Shown piece after piece: positions 15,030 to 23,261 of a DNA stretch of 32,000 nt (position 1 is the first letter of the stretch; the number at the start of each line of letters is the position of its first letter). Origin of the DNA: Vreelandella stevensii S18214 (lineage in GTDB: Bacteria > Pseudomonadota > Gammaproteobacteria > Pseudomonadales > Halomonadaceae); contig NZ_AJTS01000042.1 of the NCBI RefSeq assembly GCF_000275725.1, positions 1 through 32,000 of the forward strand. The letters run 5' to 3'. Under the pieces are notes generated by a model. It was given only the letters and a program-made list of their open reading frames with translations, had not been told where the DNA came from and did no database searches. The translations under genes and the position numbers were made by a program.

Positions 15030-16367
15030 ATGTTGCCTGAGCTATTGCCGCGCCCCGCGCCCATTGGGCCCGACGAGTACCGCCAGCGGCGTGAGGCGCT
15101 GATGGCCCAGCTGCCGCCGAACGCGGCCATGCTGATCCCCGGTGCGTCGCTGGTGACGCGCTCCCACGACAGCGAATACCGCTTCCGACAGCAGAGCGAC
15201 TTTTACTACCTCACGGGCCTGCAAGAGCCCGACGGCCTGCTGGTGCTGCTGCCTGGGCGTGCCGAAGGCAGCAGCGTGGTGTTCTGCCTGGACCGGGACC
15301 CCACGCTGGAGGCCTGGACGGGCCGTCGGTTGGGTGCGGGCGGGGTGGAACAGCAGCTGGGGATCGACCAGGCCTTCGAGAACGCCCAGCGCGATGTGCA
15401 ACTGGCAGCGCTGCTCGATGGCCGCGAACTGCTCTACGCGCCGCTGGACAATCCCGAAGCGACCAGCCTGCTGGAAGAGGCGCTGGCCCAGGCTCAGGCG
15501 GGCGTGCGCCGAGGCAAGCCTGCCTTGAAAGGCTGGCTGGATTGCCGCCCACTCATCCATGAGATGCGGCTGTTCAAGAGTCCGGCCGAAATCGCCCTGC
15601 TGCGCCACGCGGCGGCCATTTCTGCTCAGGCCCATGTGCGTGCCATGCACACCTGCCGGGCAGGGCTGCATGAGTATCAGCTTCAGGCCGAGCTGGAGCA
15701 TGCGTTCATGTGGCAAGGGGCCAGTGGTCCCGCTTATAGCACCATCGTGGGCGGCGGCGCCAACGCCTGTGTGCTGCACTATATTGAAAACAGCGATGCG
15801 CTGGAGGCAGGGGCGCTGGTGCTGATCGATGCGGGCGCCGAGTTCGATCTCTACGCTGGCGACATCACCCGCACTTTCCCGGTTTCCGGTCGCTTCAGCG
15901 ATGCCCAGCGAGCGCTCTACCAGGTGGTGCTGGAGGCTCAGGAGCGCGCTGTGAACGCCGTCGCTCCGGGCGCTACCCTGGCCGATATTCATCAAGGGGT
16001 CGTGCACGATTTGACCAAGGGCCTCATCGACCTGGGGCTTTTGGAAGGCGAGGTGCAGGCACGTATCGATGACGAGAGCTATCGACGCTTTTATCTGCAC
16101 TCCACGTCGCACTGGCTGGGTCTGGACGTCCACGATGTGGGGACTTATCGACTCGATGAAAACACGCCCAGGCCGCTGGCACCGGGCATGGTACTGACCA
16201 TTGAGCCGGGCCTGTATATCCCTTGTGATGACGATATTCCTACGGCTTACCGTGGGATCGGTATTCGTATCGAAGACAACGTGGTGGTCACTGCCCTTGG
16301 GGGAGAGGTGATCACCGACGGAGTTCCCAAGCAGGTCGAGGCCATTGAGCAATTGATGGCTAAATAG
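15030..16367 (+). CDS. pepP: Xaa-Pro aminopeptidase
   Basis: Dimanganese M24B peptidase that removes an N-terminal residue preceding proline (cytosol). From the ATG at 15030, with AAGGAG nearby upstream, it is 445 residues (E. coli PepP 441). The N-terminal domain (1-~170) has FRQQSDFYYLTGLQEPD. The C-terminal pita-bread domain carries the metal ligands in order: DAGAEFDLYAGDITRTFP (two Asp), LHSTSHWLGLDVHDVG (His), LTIEPGLYI (Glu) and GIRIEDNVVVT (Glu). All are present, so it should be active. The ATG at 15015 is rejected because its frame adds only MQGAT across the ribosome site. In E. coli the same position precedes ubiH; here a 94-bp gap separates them. Confidence 0.97.
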   Translation: MLPELLPRPAPIGPDEYRQRREALMAQLPPNAAMLIPGASLVTRSHDSEYRFRQQSDFYYLTGLQEPDGLLVLLPGRAEGSSVVFCLDRDPTLEAWTGRRLGAGGVEQQLGIDQAFENAQRDVQLAALLDGRELLYAPLDNPEATSLLEEALAQAQAGVRRGKPALKGWLDCRPLIHEMRLFKSPAEIALLRHAAAISAQAHVRAMHTCRAGLHEYQLQAELEHAFMWQGASGPAYSTIVGGGANACVLHYIENSDALEAGALVLIDAGAEFDLYAGDITRTFPVSGRFSDAQRALYQVVLEAQERAVNAVAPGATLADIHQGVVHDLTKGLIDLGLLEGEVQARIDDESYRRFYLHSTSHWLGLDVHDVGTYRLDENTPRPLAPGMVLTIEPGLYIPCDDDIPTAYRGIGIRIEDNVVVTALGGEVITDGVPKQVEAIEQLMAK

Positions 16368-16373
16368 TGACCA

Positions 16374-16400
16374 GTCGACAAAGTCGATGAAGTCGTTATG
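16374..16400 (+). repeat. Three 9-bp direct repeats in the pepP-ubiH gap
   Basis: GTCGACAAA, GTCGATGAA and GTCGTTATG follow each other in the 94-bp gap between pepP and ubiH. Only the GTCG(A/T) core is constant. No clear promoter or terminator accompanies them, so this may be chance. Confidence 0.35.
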
Positions 16401-16461
16401 TAAATTACGTTATGGGTTACGATGATTCGCATGGGCTGAACAGCCAAGCCAGGAGAGGTGA

Positions 16462-17706
16462 ATGCAGGTGTCCGCAGCGGTAACAGAAGCTTCCAGTGAG
16501 CGGCCTGCCACTCACGATATCGTGATCGTGGGTGGTGGCTTGGTAGGCGCCAGCCTGGGGTGCGCCCTCGCACCTCTGATCGAGCGTTTTGGGTGGCGCG
16601 TGGCCATCATCGAGGCCAAGGCACTGCCCGACACGAGCGACCAGGCCACCTGGCAGCCCAGCTTCGATGCGCGTGCCAGCGCCATTGCCGAGGGTTCCGC
16701 CCAGCGCTTTCGCCAACTGGGCGTGTGGCAGGAGATGCAGGCCGAGGCCTCGCCCATCCAGCGCATTCATATCAGCGAGCGCGGACGTTTGGGGGCGACG
16801 CGCCTGAGCGCGGAAGAGCTGGGCGTCGAGGCGCTGGGGCATGTGATTCCCAACGCCTGGATGGGGCAGGTGCTGCACCGTCGATTGCAGCAACTCCCCA
16901 TCGAGTGGCACTGCCCCGCCTCGGTCACGTCGCTGACCCCGCAGGCAGGGGGGCAGCATCATCTTCGCCTGTCGAATGGCAGTGAACTGACTGCCACGCT
17001 GACGTTACTGGCCGACGGAGGCCGCTCGGGCTTGAAAGAGCAGTTGGGCATTCAAAGCCGTCGTCACTCTTATGAACAAACCGCCGTGATTGCCCATGTG
17101 GGGGTCAGTCAGCCGCACCACGGGGTCGCCTACGAGCGCTTCACCGCAGACGGCCCCATTGCGCTGTTGCCCTTGCCCGGTCAGGCCATGGAGCTGGTCT
17201 GGACACACCCCAGCGGGGGTGAGCAGGCGCGCATGGCGCTGTCTGAGCAGGCGTTCTTGAGCCAGCTGCAGCAAGCGTTCGGCGACCGGGTAGGCCGCTT
17301 CAATCGGCTTGGGCAGCGTTATTGCTATCCGCTTTCGCTGGTGACTGCCGAAGAGCCGGTAAGGCCGGGGCTAGCGGTGCTTGGCAATGCTGCACACGCG
17401 CTGCACCCCGTGGCTGGGCAGGGCTTCAATCTTGCACTGCGCTCCGTGATGGATCTGGTCGAGGCGCTGGCCCAGGCTGCCCAACACCAGCAGCCCTTGG
17501 GCAGTCTGGCAACCCTGGCGGCTTTCGAGCGCCGTCGTGCCCATGATCGTGCCAACGTCATCCGTTTCAGCGATGGCCTGGTGCGGCTGTTCGGTGCTTC
17601 GCTGCCACTGCTGCCCCATGCCCGTGGTGCCGGATTGATCGGCCTGAACCTGGTGGGGCCGCTGCGCCGGGGGTTGGCACGCCGAGCCATGGGGCTAGAA
17701 CGATAG
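16462..17706 (+). CDS. ubiH: 2-octaprenyl-6-methoxyphenol hydroxylase (ubiquinone synthesis)
   Basis: FAD-dependent monooxygenase that hydroxylates the ubiquinone ring (C1) at the membrane-associated Ubi complex. 414 residues. The Rossmann FAD motif is IVIVGGGLVGASLGCAL (~20-36). DARASAIAEGS is the ubiquinone-hydroxylase signature region. The DG motif is TLLADGGRSGLKEQLGI (~188-204) and the second FAD site is GNAAHALHPVAGQGFNLALRSVMDL (~306-330). The start is certain: AGGAGAGGTGA directly before the ATG at 16462. The order pepP-ubiH-ubiI supports UbiH over UbiF or UbiI, although these paralogues are similar and the split between them rests on context and overall resemblance. Confidence 0.92.
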   Translation: MQVSAAVTEASSERPATHDIVIVGGGLVGASLGCALAPLIERFGWRVAIIEAKALPDTSDQATWQPSFDARASAIAEGSAQRFRQLGVWQEMQAEASPIQRIHISERGRLGATRLSAEELGVEALGHVIPNAWMGQVLHRRLQQLPIEWHCPASVTSLTPQAGGQHHLRLSNGSELTATLTLLADGGRSGLKEQLGIQSRRHSYEQTAVIAHVGVSQPHHGVAYERFTADGPIALLPLPGQAMELVWTHPSGGEQARMALSEQAFLSQLQQAFGDRVGRFNRLGQRYCYPLSLVTAEEPVRPGLAVLGNAAHALHPVAGQGFNLALRSVMDLVEALAQAAQHQQPLGSLATLAAFERRRAHDRANVIRFSDGLVRLFGASLPLLPHARGAGLIGLNLVGPLRRGLARRAMGLER

Positions 17707-17756
17707 CGCTGGGACGGTAGCGCGCACCATTGGCGCTGACACATTAAGGATTGGCT

Positions 17757-19010
17757 ATGACGATTCAAGCAGAACAGGGAACCACGGTCACGCGTTTCGA
17801 TGCGGTGGTGGTGGGGGCCGGCATGGTCGGGGCCAGCGTGGCAGGGTTGCTGGCCAAGGCCGGTATGCAGGTTGCGCTGGTCGAGGCCCGTGAGAAGCCT
17901 CTGCAGTTGGAAGGGGTGGCCCAGGCGCTACCGGCGCCCCGTGTCAGCGCCCTGACGCCGGTGTCACAGCGGCTGTTGAACCATCTGGGCGCCTGGCCTG
18001 CCATGGCGGCGACGCGTATCACTCCTTACCGTTACATGCAGGTATGGGACGCCGAGGGCAGTGGCAACATCCACTTTTCGGCGGACGAGGCGGGCACCGC
18101 CGTGCTGGGGCATATCGTCGAGAACGACGTGACCCTGGCCGCACTCAATGCACAGCTGGCCAACCTGCCGACGTTGACCCGGCTGAATGGCGTGCGCGTC
18201 TCCGCGCTGCAGACCAGTTCCAAAGGGCGCTGGCTGGTATTGGAGGATGGCCGCCAGCTGGAAACCCCGCTGCTAGTGGCGGCCGATGGTGCGCGCTCTG
18301 TGCTGCGCGAACTGGCGGGCATCGAGGTGGCAGAGGAGTCCATGGGCCAGGAAGCGGTGGTCACCACCGTGCGCTGTGAGCACGCCCATGGAGCGACGGC
18401 CCGTCAGGCCTTCGTAAGCGGCAGCCCGCTGGCTTTCCTGCCGTTGACCGTGGACGGCGATGATCGGCTGTGCTCGATTGTGTGGTCCGTGCCACCCGAG
18501 CAGGCGGCCCGGCTTGAGTCGCTGGCACCGCAAGCGCTGGGAGAGGACTTGGGTCGCGCCTTCGATCACCGTCTGGGGGCTGTCACGGTGCTCGATCGAG
18601 CCTATCGCTTTGCGCTGGTACAACGCCACGCCCGCAGCTATGTGCAGGAGCACTTTGCCCTGGTGGGGGATGCGGCGCACAGCATTCACCCCTTGGCGGG
18701 GCAAGGGGTGAACCTTGGGCTGATGGATGCGGCGGTGTTGGCGGAAGAAGTGGTCGCTGCCTGGCGGCGTGGCTCGCCCTGGGGCAGCCTGACCATCCTG
18801 TCGCGCTACGAACGCCGCCGTCGTCTCGACAATACGGCCATGCTGGCCCTGATGAAGGGCTTCAAGGGGCTGTTTGGCAGTCAGCTGCCGGGCCTGACCC
18901 TGCTGCGTAATGTCGGCATGAGTGGCATGAACCAGTGGGTGCCACTCAAGCGGCTCATCATGCGCCAGGCCACCGGTGAAAGAGGTCGTCTGCCGAGCAC
19001 GTGCCGTTAG
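17757..19010 (+). CDS. ubiI: Ubiquinone biosynthesis C5 hydroxylase
   Basis: Second flavoprotein hydroxylase of the pair (formerly visC), acting at ring position C5. 417 residues from the ATG at 17757 (AGGA at 17747-17750, 6-bp spacer). The FAD motif is VVVGAGMVGASVAGLLAKAG (~19-38). It has PRVSALTPVSQRLL, VAADGARSVLRELAG (~176-190) and DAAHSIHPLAGQGVNLGLMD (~304-323). DDRLCSIVWSVPPE resembles the UbiI middle domain. It follows ubiH by 50 bp on the same strand. Its TAG (19008-19010) overlaps the TAA (19009-19007) of the convergent ctpA remnant, so no terminator separates the two. Confidence 0.92.
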   Translation: MTIQAEQGTTVTRFDAVVVGAGMVGASVAGLLAKAGMQVALVEAREKPLQLEGVAQALPAPRVSALTPVSQRLLNHLGAWPAMAATRITPYRYMQVWDAEGSGNIHFSADEAGTAVLGHIVENDVTLAALNAQLANLPTLTRLNGVRVSALQTSSKGRWLVLEDGRQLETPLLVAADGARSVLRELAGIEVAEESMGQEAVVTTVRCEHAHGATARQAFVSGSPLAFLPLTVDGDDRLCSIVWSVPPEQAARLESLAPQALGEDLGRAFDHRLGAVTVLDRAYRFALVQRHARSYVQEHFALVGDAAHSIHPLAGQGVNLGLMDAAVLAEEVVAAWRRGSPWGSLTILSRYERRRRLDNTAMLALMKGFKGLFGSQLPGLTLLRNVGMSGMNQWVPLKRLIMRQATGERGRLPSTCR

Positions 19011-19750
19011 CGGCGCCGGTCGACGACATTGAGCGCTTTCAACAGGTTGAGCGCTTCGCTGAGCTGATAGTCGTCGCGCAACCGCTGCGACATGGCAGCG
19101 CGCTCGCGAGGCTGGTTCTGACTGCCCAGATGCCCTTCCAGGTCGGCTTCGCGCAGTTCACGGCGGCTTTCGGCCACTTCCAGGCGGCCACGCACCACTT
19201 CCACGTCCGGCTCGATGCCCTGCGCCTGGATGGAGCGGCCATTGGGCGTGTAGTACAACGCCGTGGTCAGCTTCAGACCTTCGCCGTTGCCTAGCGGCAT
19301 GATCTGCTGCACCGACCCTTTGCCAAAGCTTTCGGTGCCCATGATGACCCCGCGACGCTGGTCCTGAAGCGCGCCTGCCACGATCTCTGCGGCGGAGGCG
19401 CTGCCGCTGTTGATCAGCACCACGAGCGGTACATCACGCGCAGGCGTATCGGGCGATGCCGAGAAGGACATCTCGGTATCCGACAGGCGGCCTTCGGTAT
19501 ACACGATTAGCCCGCTATCCAGGAAGAGGTCGGCCACGCCCACCGCCGCTTGCAGTACCCCGCCAGGGTTGTTACGTAAATCCAGAATCAGGCCTTCGAG
19601 CGGCTGTTCGCGTGCCATGCGCTCGAGGGCGCGGCGTGCCTGTTCCGGCGTGCGTGATTGGAACTGGCTGATACGTAAATAGCCGTAGCCAGGCTCCAGG
19701 GTTTCATGGCGCACACTTTCGCTACGGATGATTTCCCGGGTCAGCGTAAG
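19007..19750 (-). pseudogene. ctpA: ctpA 3' fragment: S41 catalytic domain, cut off by the IS
   Basis: C-terminal part of a periplasmic carboxyl-terminal processing protease (S41A). Residues 187-431 of the reconstructed protein are here: LEGLILDLRNNPGGVLQ, the catalytic Ser region INSGSASAAEIVAGAL (Ser ~303) and GTESFGKGSVQ (Lys ~328, 25 residues later, the family's Ser-Lys dyad). The insertion element separates this part from its signal peptide, PDZ domain and ribosome site. Internal ATG or GTG codons exist but give no export signal, so a periplasmic protease is not expected. The pre-insertion frame is intact: removing the IS and one GTAAG copy gives 431 codons with no stop, so the insertion looks recent. 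Confidence 0.92.
19746..19750 (+). repeat. Target-site duplication, left copy (GTAAG)
   Basis: GTAAG precedes the left IS end and recurs at 21469-21473 after the right end. A 4-bp duplication TAAG is possible if the outermost G at 21469 belongs to the element. Confidence 0.85.
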
Positions 19751-19772
19751 CCCGGCTTATTCATGAGGCCGA
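19751..19772 (+). repeat. IS left terminal inverted repeat
   Basis: CCCGGCTTATTCATGAGG then CCG; matches the right end with about three mismatches over 22 bp. Confidence 0.85.
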
Positions 19773-19787
19773 CCTGAAAACGAAGAT

Positions 19788-19855
19788 GGCGAGTGGTTTT
19801 CTCTTGTAGAATCAGGATATTCCTGCCAGAACACGATTCAAGAGGACCACTCGCC
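19788..19855 (+). promoter_or_regulatory. Long hairpin masking the transposase ribosome site
   Basis: Arms GGCGAGTGGTTTTCTCTTG (19788-19806) and CAAGAGGACCACTCGCC (19839-19855) pair almost completely: CAAGAG with CTCTTG, and CCACTCGCC with GGCGAGTGG, with a small internal bulge between. The right arm contains the AGAGG ribosome site and ends at the base before the transposase ATG. A transcript entering from outside the IS would carry both arms and hide the start. A transcript starting inside the loop (19807-19838) would not. This is a known protective logic in other IS families; here it is inferred from sequence. Confidence 0.7.
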
Positions 19856-21235
19856 ATGGGTGAAAGCCTATCCACCTGGACGCCCTCATGCAACGGCTCT
19901 GTCCGTGTTGAGCTGAGCGGCCAGCGCACCACCAGCGACAGCGGCGCTCTGCTGTTGCGTGAGGCCCTCGACAACAGCGGCGTGATTGAGGCGCTGGAAG
20001 ACAATCTGGTCGATCGACGCCACCCGCTGCGCATCCTTCATTCGCTGGCCAGCCAGTTGCGTACCCTGGTGCTGCAGCGTGCGATGGGCTGGATCGATCT
20101 CAGCGATACCGACACGCTGCGCCGTGACCCGCTTTGGCAGTTGGCCTGCAGCGATGCACGCGGGACGACGCCATTGGCGCAGGACAGGCCGTCTCAAGCC
20201 ACGCTGTCGCGGCTGCTGACCTGCCTCGGCCGAGACGACAACATCGATGCCGTGCACGAAGGCCTGCTGCGACTGGTGGTCTGGCGCCTGACCTCGCTGA
20301 AGAACGGCGAGCGCCCCAAACAGCTGACGCTGGACATCGATGGCCTGCCGATCGAGGTGCATGGCCATCAGGGCGGGTCGGCCTATCATGGCCTTTACGG
20401 GGCCCGCATCTACTCGCCGCTGGTCGCATCGTTGGCGGAGACCGGCGACATGGTGGGCGGCCTGCTGCGCGAGGGCAACGCCGGCCCGGCAGAGAACGCC
20501 GACACCTGGATCCCGCATCTGGTACGACGACTCAACGAGAGCACCGGGGCACAGGTTCGTGTGCGCATCGACGCCGGTTTTACCGATAACGCGACGCTGG
20601 AGGCCCTGGAGGATCGGGAGATCGAATACCTGGGCCGGTTGCGCAGTCACACCGGTCTACAGAAGCTGGCAGCACCGCTCCTGAAGCGGCCACCCGGCCG
20701 GCCACCCGAGCAGCCTCGCGAGTGGTGCCACGATCTGGAGTACCAAGCCGGCTCCTGGTCGGCACCGCGGCGCGTAGTGCTGGTGGTGCAGGAACGCCCC
20801 GATGACCTGCTGCTGCATGCCTTCTTCCTGGTCACCAACCTCAGCAAGTTCGACTGGCCGCCAGAGAAGGTCCTGGCACTCTATCGCAAGCGCGGCAGCG
20901 CCGAGGCGCACATGGGCGAAGTGAAGTCGGCGCTCGACGTGCACCTCTCGTCGACCGATCGCGGCGCCTCCACCGTTCAGAACGTGATGGCGCGCAACGA
21001 GGTGAGCCTGCTGCTCAGCCTCTACGCCTACCAGGTCCTGCATGGCCTGCGCTGCCTCCTGGAGCGGCAAACCCGACAAGGCTGGAGTCTGAGTCGGATG
21101 CGCGAGCAGGTGCTCAAGGTCGCCGCCACGCTGAGGCTGCACGCTCGGCGAATCACCGTTCATCTGGGTGCCGCCGCCGACAAGTGGTGGCCGACGCTGC
21201 TGAAGGGGCTACCGAAGCTGACCGCACTGAGCTGA
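19856..21235 (+). CDS. IS1380-family-like transposase
   Basis: DDE (DDE_Tnp_1 type) transposase of 459 residues, full length and undisrupted, so the element may still be mobile. Candidate catalytic residues lie in LTLDIDGLPIEVHGHQGG (Asp160/162), RVRIDAGFTDNATLEAL (Asp239) and YRKRGSAEAHMGEVKSAL (Glu350). The Y-x-x-R-G-x-A-E-x-x-x-G-E pattern is the IS1380 signature I rely on. The start at 19856 (MGESLSTW) is preceded by AGAGG at 19841; the frame is open upstream from a GTG at 19793, inside the left hairpin arm, which is a less likely start. It is read against the orientation of ctpA. The family call is by recognition only. Confidence 0.92.
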   Translation: MGESLSTWTPSCNGSVRVELSGQRTTSDSGALLLREALDNSGVIEALEDNLVDRRHPLRILHSLASQLRTLVLQRAMGWIDLSDTDTLRRDPLWQLACSDARGTTPLAQDRPSQATLSRLLTCLGRDDNIDAVHEGLLRLVVWRLTSLKNGERPKQLTLDIDGLPIEVHGHQGGSAYHGLYGARIYSPLVASLAETGDMVGGLLREGNAGPAENADTWIPHLVRRLNESTGAQVRVRIDAGFTDNATLEALEDREIEYLGRLRSHTGLQKLAAPLLKRPPGRPPEQPREWCHDLEYQAGSWSAPRRVVLVVQERPDDLLLHAFFLVTNLSKFDWPPEKVLALYRKRGSAEAHMGEVKSALDVHLSSTDRGASTVQNVMARNEVSLLLSLYAYQVLHGLRCLLERQTRQGWSLSRMREQVLKVAATLRLHARRITVHLGAAADKWWPTLLKGLPKLTALS

Positions 21236-21446
21236 CGCTCCTGCGAGACCACCACAGCATCAGAAAGCGAGCGACCGGAGCGGCGGTCGGCGATCACGGC
21301 TGCTTGGACGGCCACCATTGATTCCAAAGAGCTATAAGTAAGTAGGAAAAGGGCTGCGTTCAGGCATTACTCAACAGCCACTCGCGCTGAAAAGGCGAAT
21401 CCTGATGAGCAATGCCAACAGCCAGTACCTTCAGACCGCTCAATCA

Positions 21447-21468
21447 GCGCCCTCGTGAATAAGGCGGG
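21447..21468 (-). repeat. IS right terminal inverted repeat
   Basis: Read inward from 21468: CCCGCCTTATTCACGAGG then GCG, the partner of the left end. It is followed outward by the second GTAAG at 21469-21473. Confidence 0.85.
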
Positions 21469-22025
21469 GTAAGGTCTCGTGGGCTATCTTCGCCCGCGCG
21501 CAGAATGGACAGCCGCAGCTGGCTGCCCGGCTCGCCCCGCATCAGGTTGACGGCTTCCTGCAAGGAGAGGTTATCGGTGGGTGTGCCATCGATGGCGATG
21601 ATGATGTCCCGCGACAGCAGGCCCGCGCGGGAGGCCGGTGTATCGTCGATGGGAGTGATCACCATGAGTTGACCATTCTCGGTGCCGACTTCGATGCCGA
21701 TGCCGCCGAACTCGCCCTGGGTGGACTCGCGAAGGCTCTGGTACTCGTTGGCATCCAGGTAGGCCGAGTGAGGGTCCAGCTCGCTGAGCATGCCGCGCAT
21801 GGCATTGCGCAGCAGCGTACGATCATCCACTTCCTCGACATAGGCCCGTTTGATGCGTTCGAACACCTCGGCGAAGGTCTGGATCTCTTCCAGCGGAAGG
21901 TCGTCGGCGACGCTATTGGCCGTTTGAGCCGCCAAGGGTAAGGGAGCTGCCAGCAGCGCGAGCGGAAGCAGGGTCGCCAAGAAACGCTTGGCAGGGGCCG
22001 ATACCTCGGTTACAGATAGCGTCAT
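21469..22025 (-). pseudogene. ctpA: ctpA 5' fragment: signal peptide and PDZ domain
   Basis: N-terminal part of the split S41A carboxyl-terminal processing protease. From the ATG at 22025 (GGAG five bases upstream) it reads a signal peptide (KRFLATLLPLALLAAPLPLAAQ, ~13-34), the helical LEEIQTFAEVFERIKRAYVEEVDD, the DPHSAYLDANEY signature (~84-95) and a PDZ domain (~105-180: GIGIEV, PASRAGLLSRDIIIAIDG). The frame continues 8 codons into the IS and stops at 21444, so a 193-residue exported fragment without protease domain could be made. It belongs to the gpmI-envC-ctpA operon, 99 bp after envC. In Pseudomonas, CtpA degrades peptidoglycan hydrolases, so loss may affect wall turnover; that is inference. 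Confidence 0.92.
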
Positions 22026-22124
22026 GCGTACTCCGCTAGGCGAAAGGCAGCGCCGCTGGGCGCCGCATGGGTTAGACGGTCGGCGCGACACCTTCAAGGG
22101 TGCCGCTGCTATCAGCTTATCCCG

Positions 22125-23261
22125 TCAACGTCGTGCAATCCAACGTTGCGGGTTAATGGGGGCGCCACCTCGCCGCACTTCGAAATAGAGCGCGGACGAA
22201 GGCTGCCCTCCGCTGTTGCCCACTCGGCCGATGCGGTCGCCCCGGTTTACTTGCTGGCCCGGGCGTGCATCGAACTGCTGAAGGTGGGCATACAGGGTCA
22301 TGATCTGATCACCATGATCGATGATCATCAGGTTGCCAAACCCCCGCATCCAGTCCGCAAAGACCACGCGCCCAGAGTGGACGGCCGTGACCGCCGTGCC
22401 GGCGCCCGCTTGAATCACGATACCGTTGTAATGCACGCCCTGACGGCGCTGGAAGCTGGCCGTGATGGCGCCCTGTACTGGCCAGGGCAGGTCGCCCTGG
22501 GTGCGGGTGATGTTGGTGGAGGGCGTCGGCTCGGCCAGTCGGGCAAGCTCGGCCTGGATGGCGCGTAGCTGCTGTTCGGCCTGCTCGCGGCTCTGGCTGA
22601 GGTCGGCCAGACGGTCGGCTTCGCTCTCGTAACGATCATCCAGCGTGGTCACGACGCTGCGCCGTTCCTCGGTACGGCGGGCCAGCAGCGCGCTTTGCGC
22701 TTCCAGTTCGTCCGCCAGGGCATCCAGCCGGGTCTGGCGCTCGGCCAGCGCCTGCTCGGTATCCACCAGCGCGGTATCCAGACGGGCAATGTCGCCCAGG
22801 CGACGTTGCCGCGCCTGCGTCAAGCGGTTCAGGTAGGCCTGCATACGGTCCAGCTCGGCGGGATTGCTCTGGTTCAACAGCAGCTTTAGCTGAGGGGTGG
22901 GCCCCAGCCGGTAGAGGGCCGCCAGTTGCTGGCCCAGCGCTGCGTATTGCGCCGCTCTTTCCTGCTCGAGCCGCTCACGGTGCTGGCGCAGTTGCTCGCT
23001 CTCTTCGTTCAGTTGGCGGCGTTCCCCCTGCAGCTGGTCCAGACGCTGGTGCGTTTGGGCCAGCTCCGTCTCGACGGCACGCAGGGCCTGTTGGGCGCTG
23101 TCACGGGCCTGGTCCGTCACGCCCAACTGCTGGGTCATGGCATCGATTTGCTGGCCCAGTGCATCCAGCTGCTGCTGGGCGGCACGCTCATCCTGCGCGA
23201 CGGCAGCGGGCGTGCCCAGCATCAGCAGCGCCAGCAAGGGCAGCCGTTGCCACGATGGCAT
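22125..23261 (-). CDS. envC: Murein hydrolase activator EnvC
   Basis: Periplasmic coiled-coil protein that activates the cell-division amidases (AmiA/AmiB in E. coli). 378 residues from the ATG at 23261 (E. coli EnvC 419). Signal peptide LLALLMLGTPAAVAQ (~9-23). A long coiled coil, rich in Gln, Glu, Leu and Arg, fills ~25-250. The C-terminal LytM domain (~255-375) has GVHYNGIVIQAGAGTAVTAVHSGRVVFADW and GGQPSSALYFEVRRGG. The usual zinc ligands are degenerate (HYN instead of HxxxD, ALYFEV instead of LHFEV), which is the mark of an EnvC-type activator without its own hydrolase activity. Its ATG overlaps the gpmI stop (TAATG), so it is coupled to gpmI. A longer upstream frame antisense to gpmI coding DNA is rejected. 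Confidence 0.95.
   Translation of the reverse strand: MPSWQRLPLLALLMLGTPAAVAQDERAAQQQLDALGQQIDAMTQQLGVTDQARDSAQQALRAVETELAQTHQRLDQLQGERRQLNEESEQLRQHRERLEQERAAQYAALGQQLAALYRLGPTPQLKLLLNQSNPAELDRMQAYLNRLTQARQRRLGDIARLDTALVDTEQALAERQTRLDALADELEAQSALLARRTEERRSVVTTLDDRYESEADRLADLSQSREQAEQQLRAIQAELARLAEPTPSTNITRTQGDLPWPVQGAITASFQRRQGVHYNGIVIQAGAGTAVTAVHSGRVVFADWMRGFGNLMIIDHGDQIMTLYAHLQQFDARPGQQVNRGDRIGRVGNSGGQPSSALYFEVRRGGAPINPQRWIARR

Larger units (their letters stand above)
19751..21468 (+). mobile_element. IS1380-family-like insertion sequence, 1,718 bp, intact
   Basis: Element with imperfect terminal inverted repeats of ~22 bp: left CCCGGCTTATTCATGAGG at 19751, right (read inward) CCCGCCTTATTCACGAGG from 21468. 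It carries one transposase gene and is flanked by GTAAG duplications. Its length is normal for IS1380 elements (~1.7 kb), whose usual target duplication is 4 bp. The 233 bp after the transposase stop (21236-21468) hold no gene that I can see. GC content and codon use resemble the host, so it may come from a related high-GC bacterium or be resident. It is inserted in ctpA, oriented opposite to that gene. Confidence 0.92.

Noticed and set aside
15042-16352. 436-codon minus-strand open frame opposite pepP
   Set aside because: Antisense shadow; pepP carries all metal ligands on the plus strand.
19793-19855. Upstream GTG start for the transposase
   Set aside because: It would begin inside the left hairpin arm and translate through the ribosome site at 19841; the ATG at 19856 is the better start.
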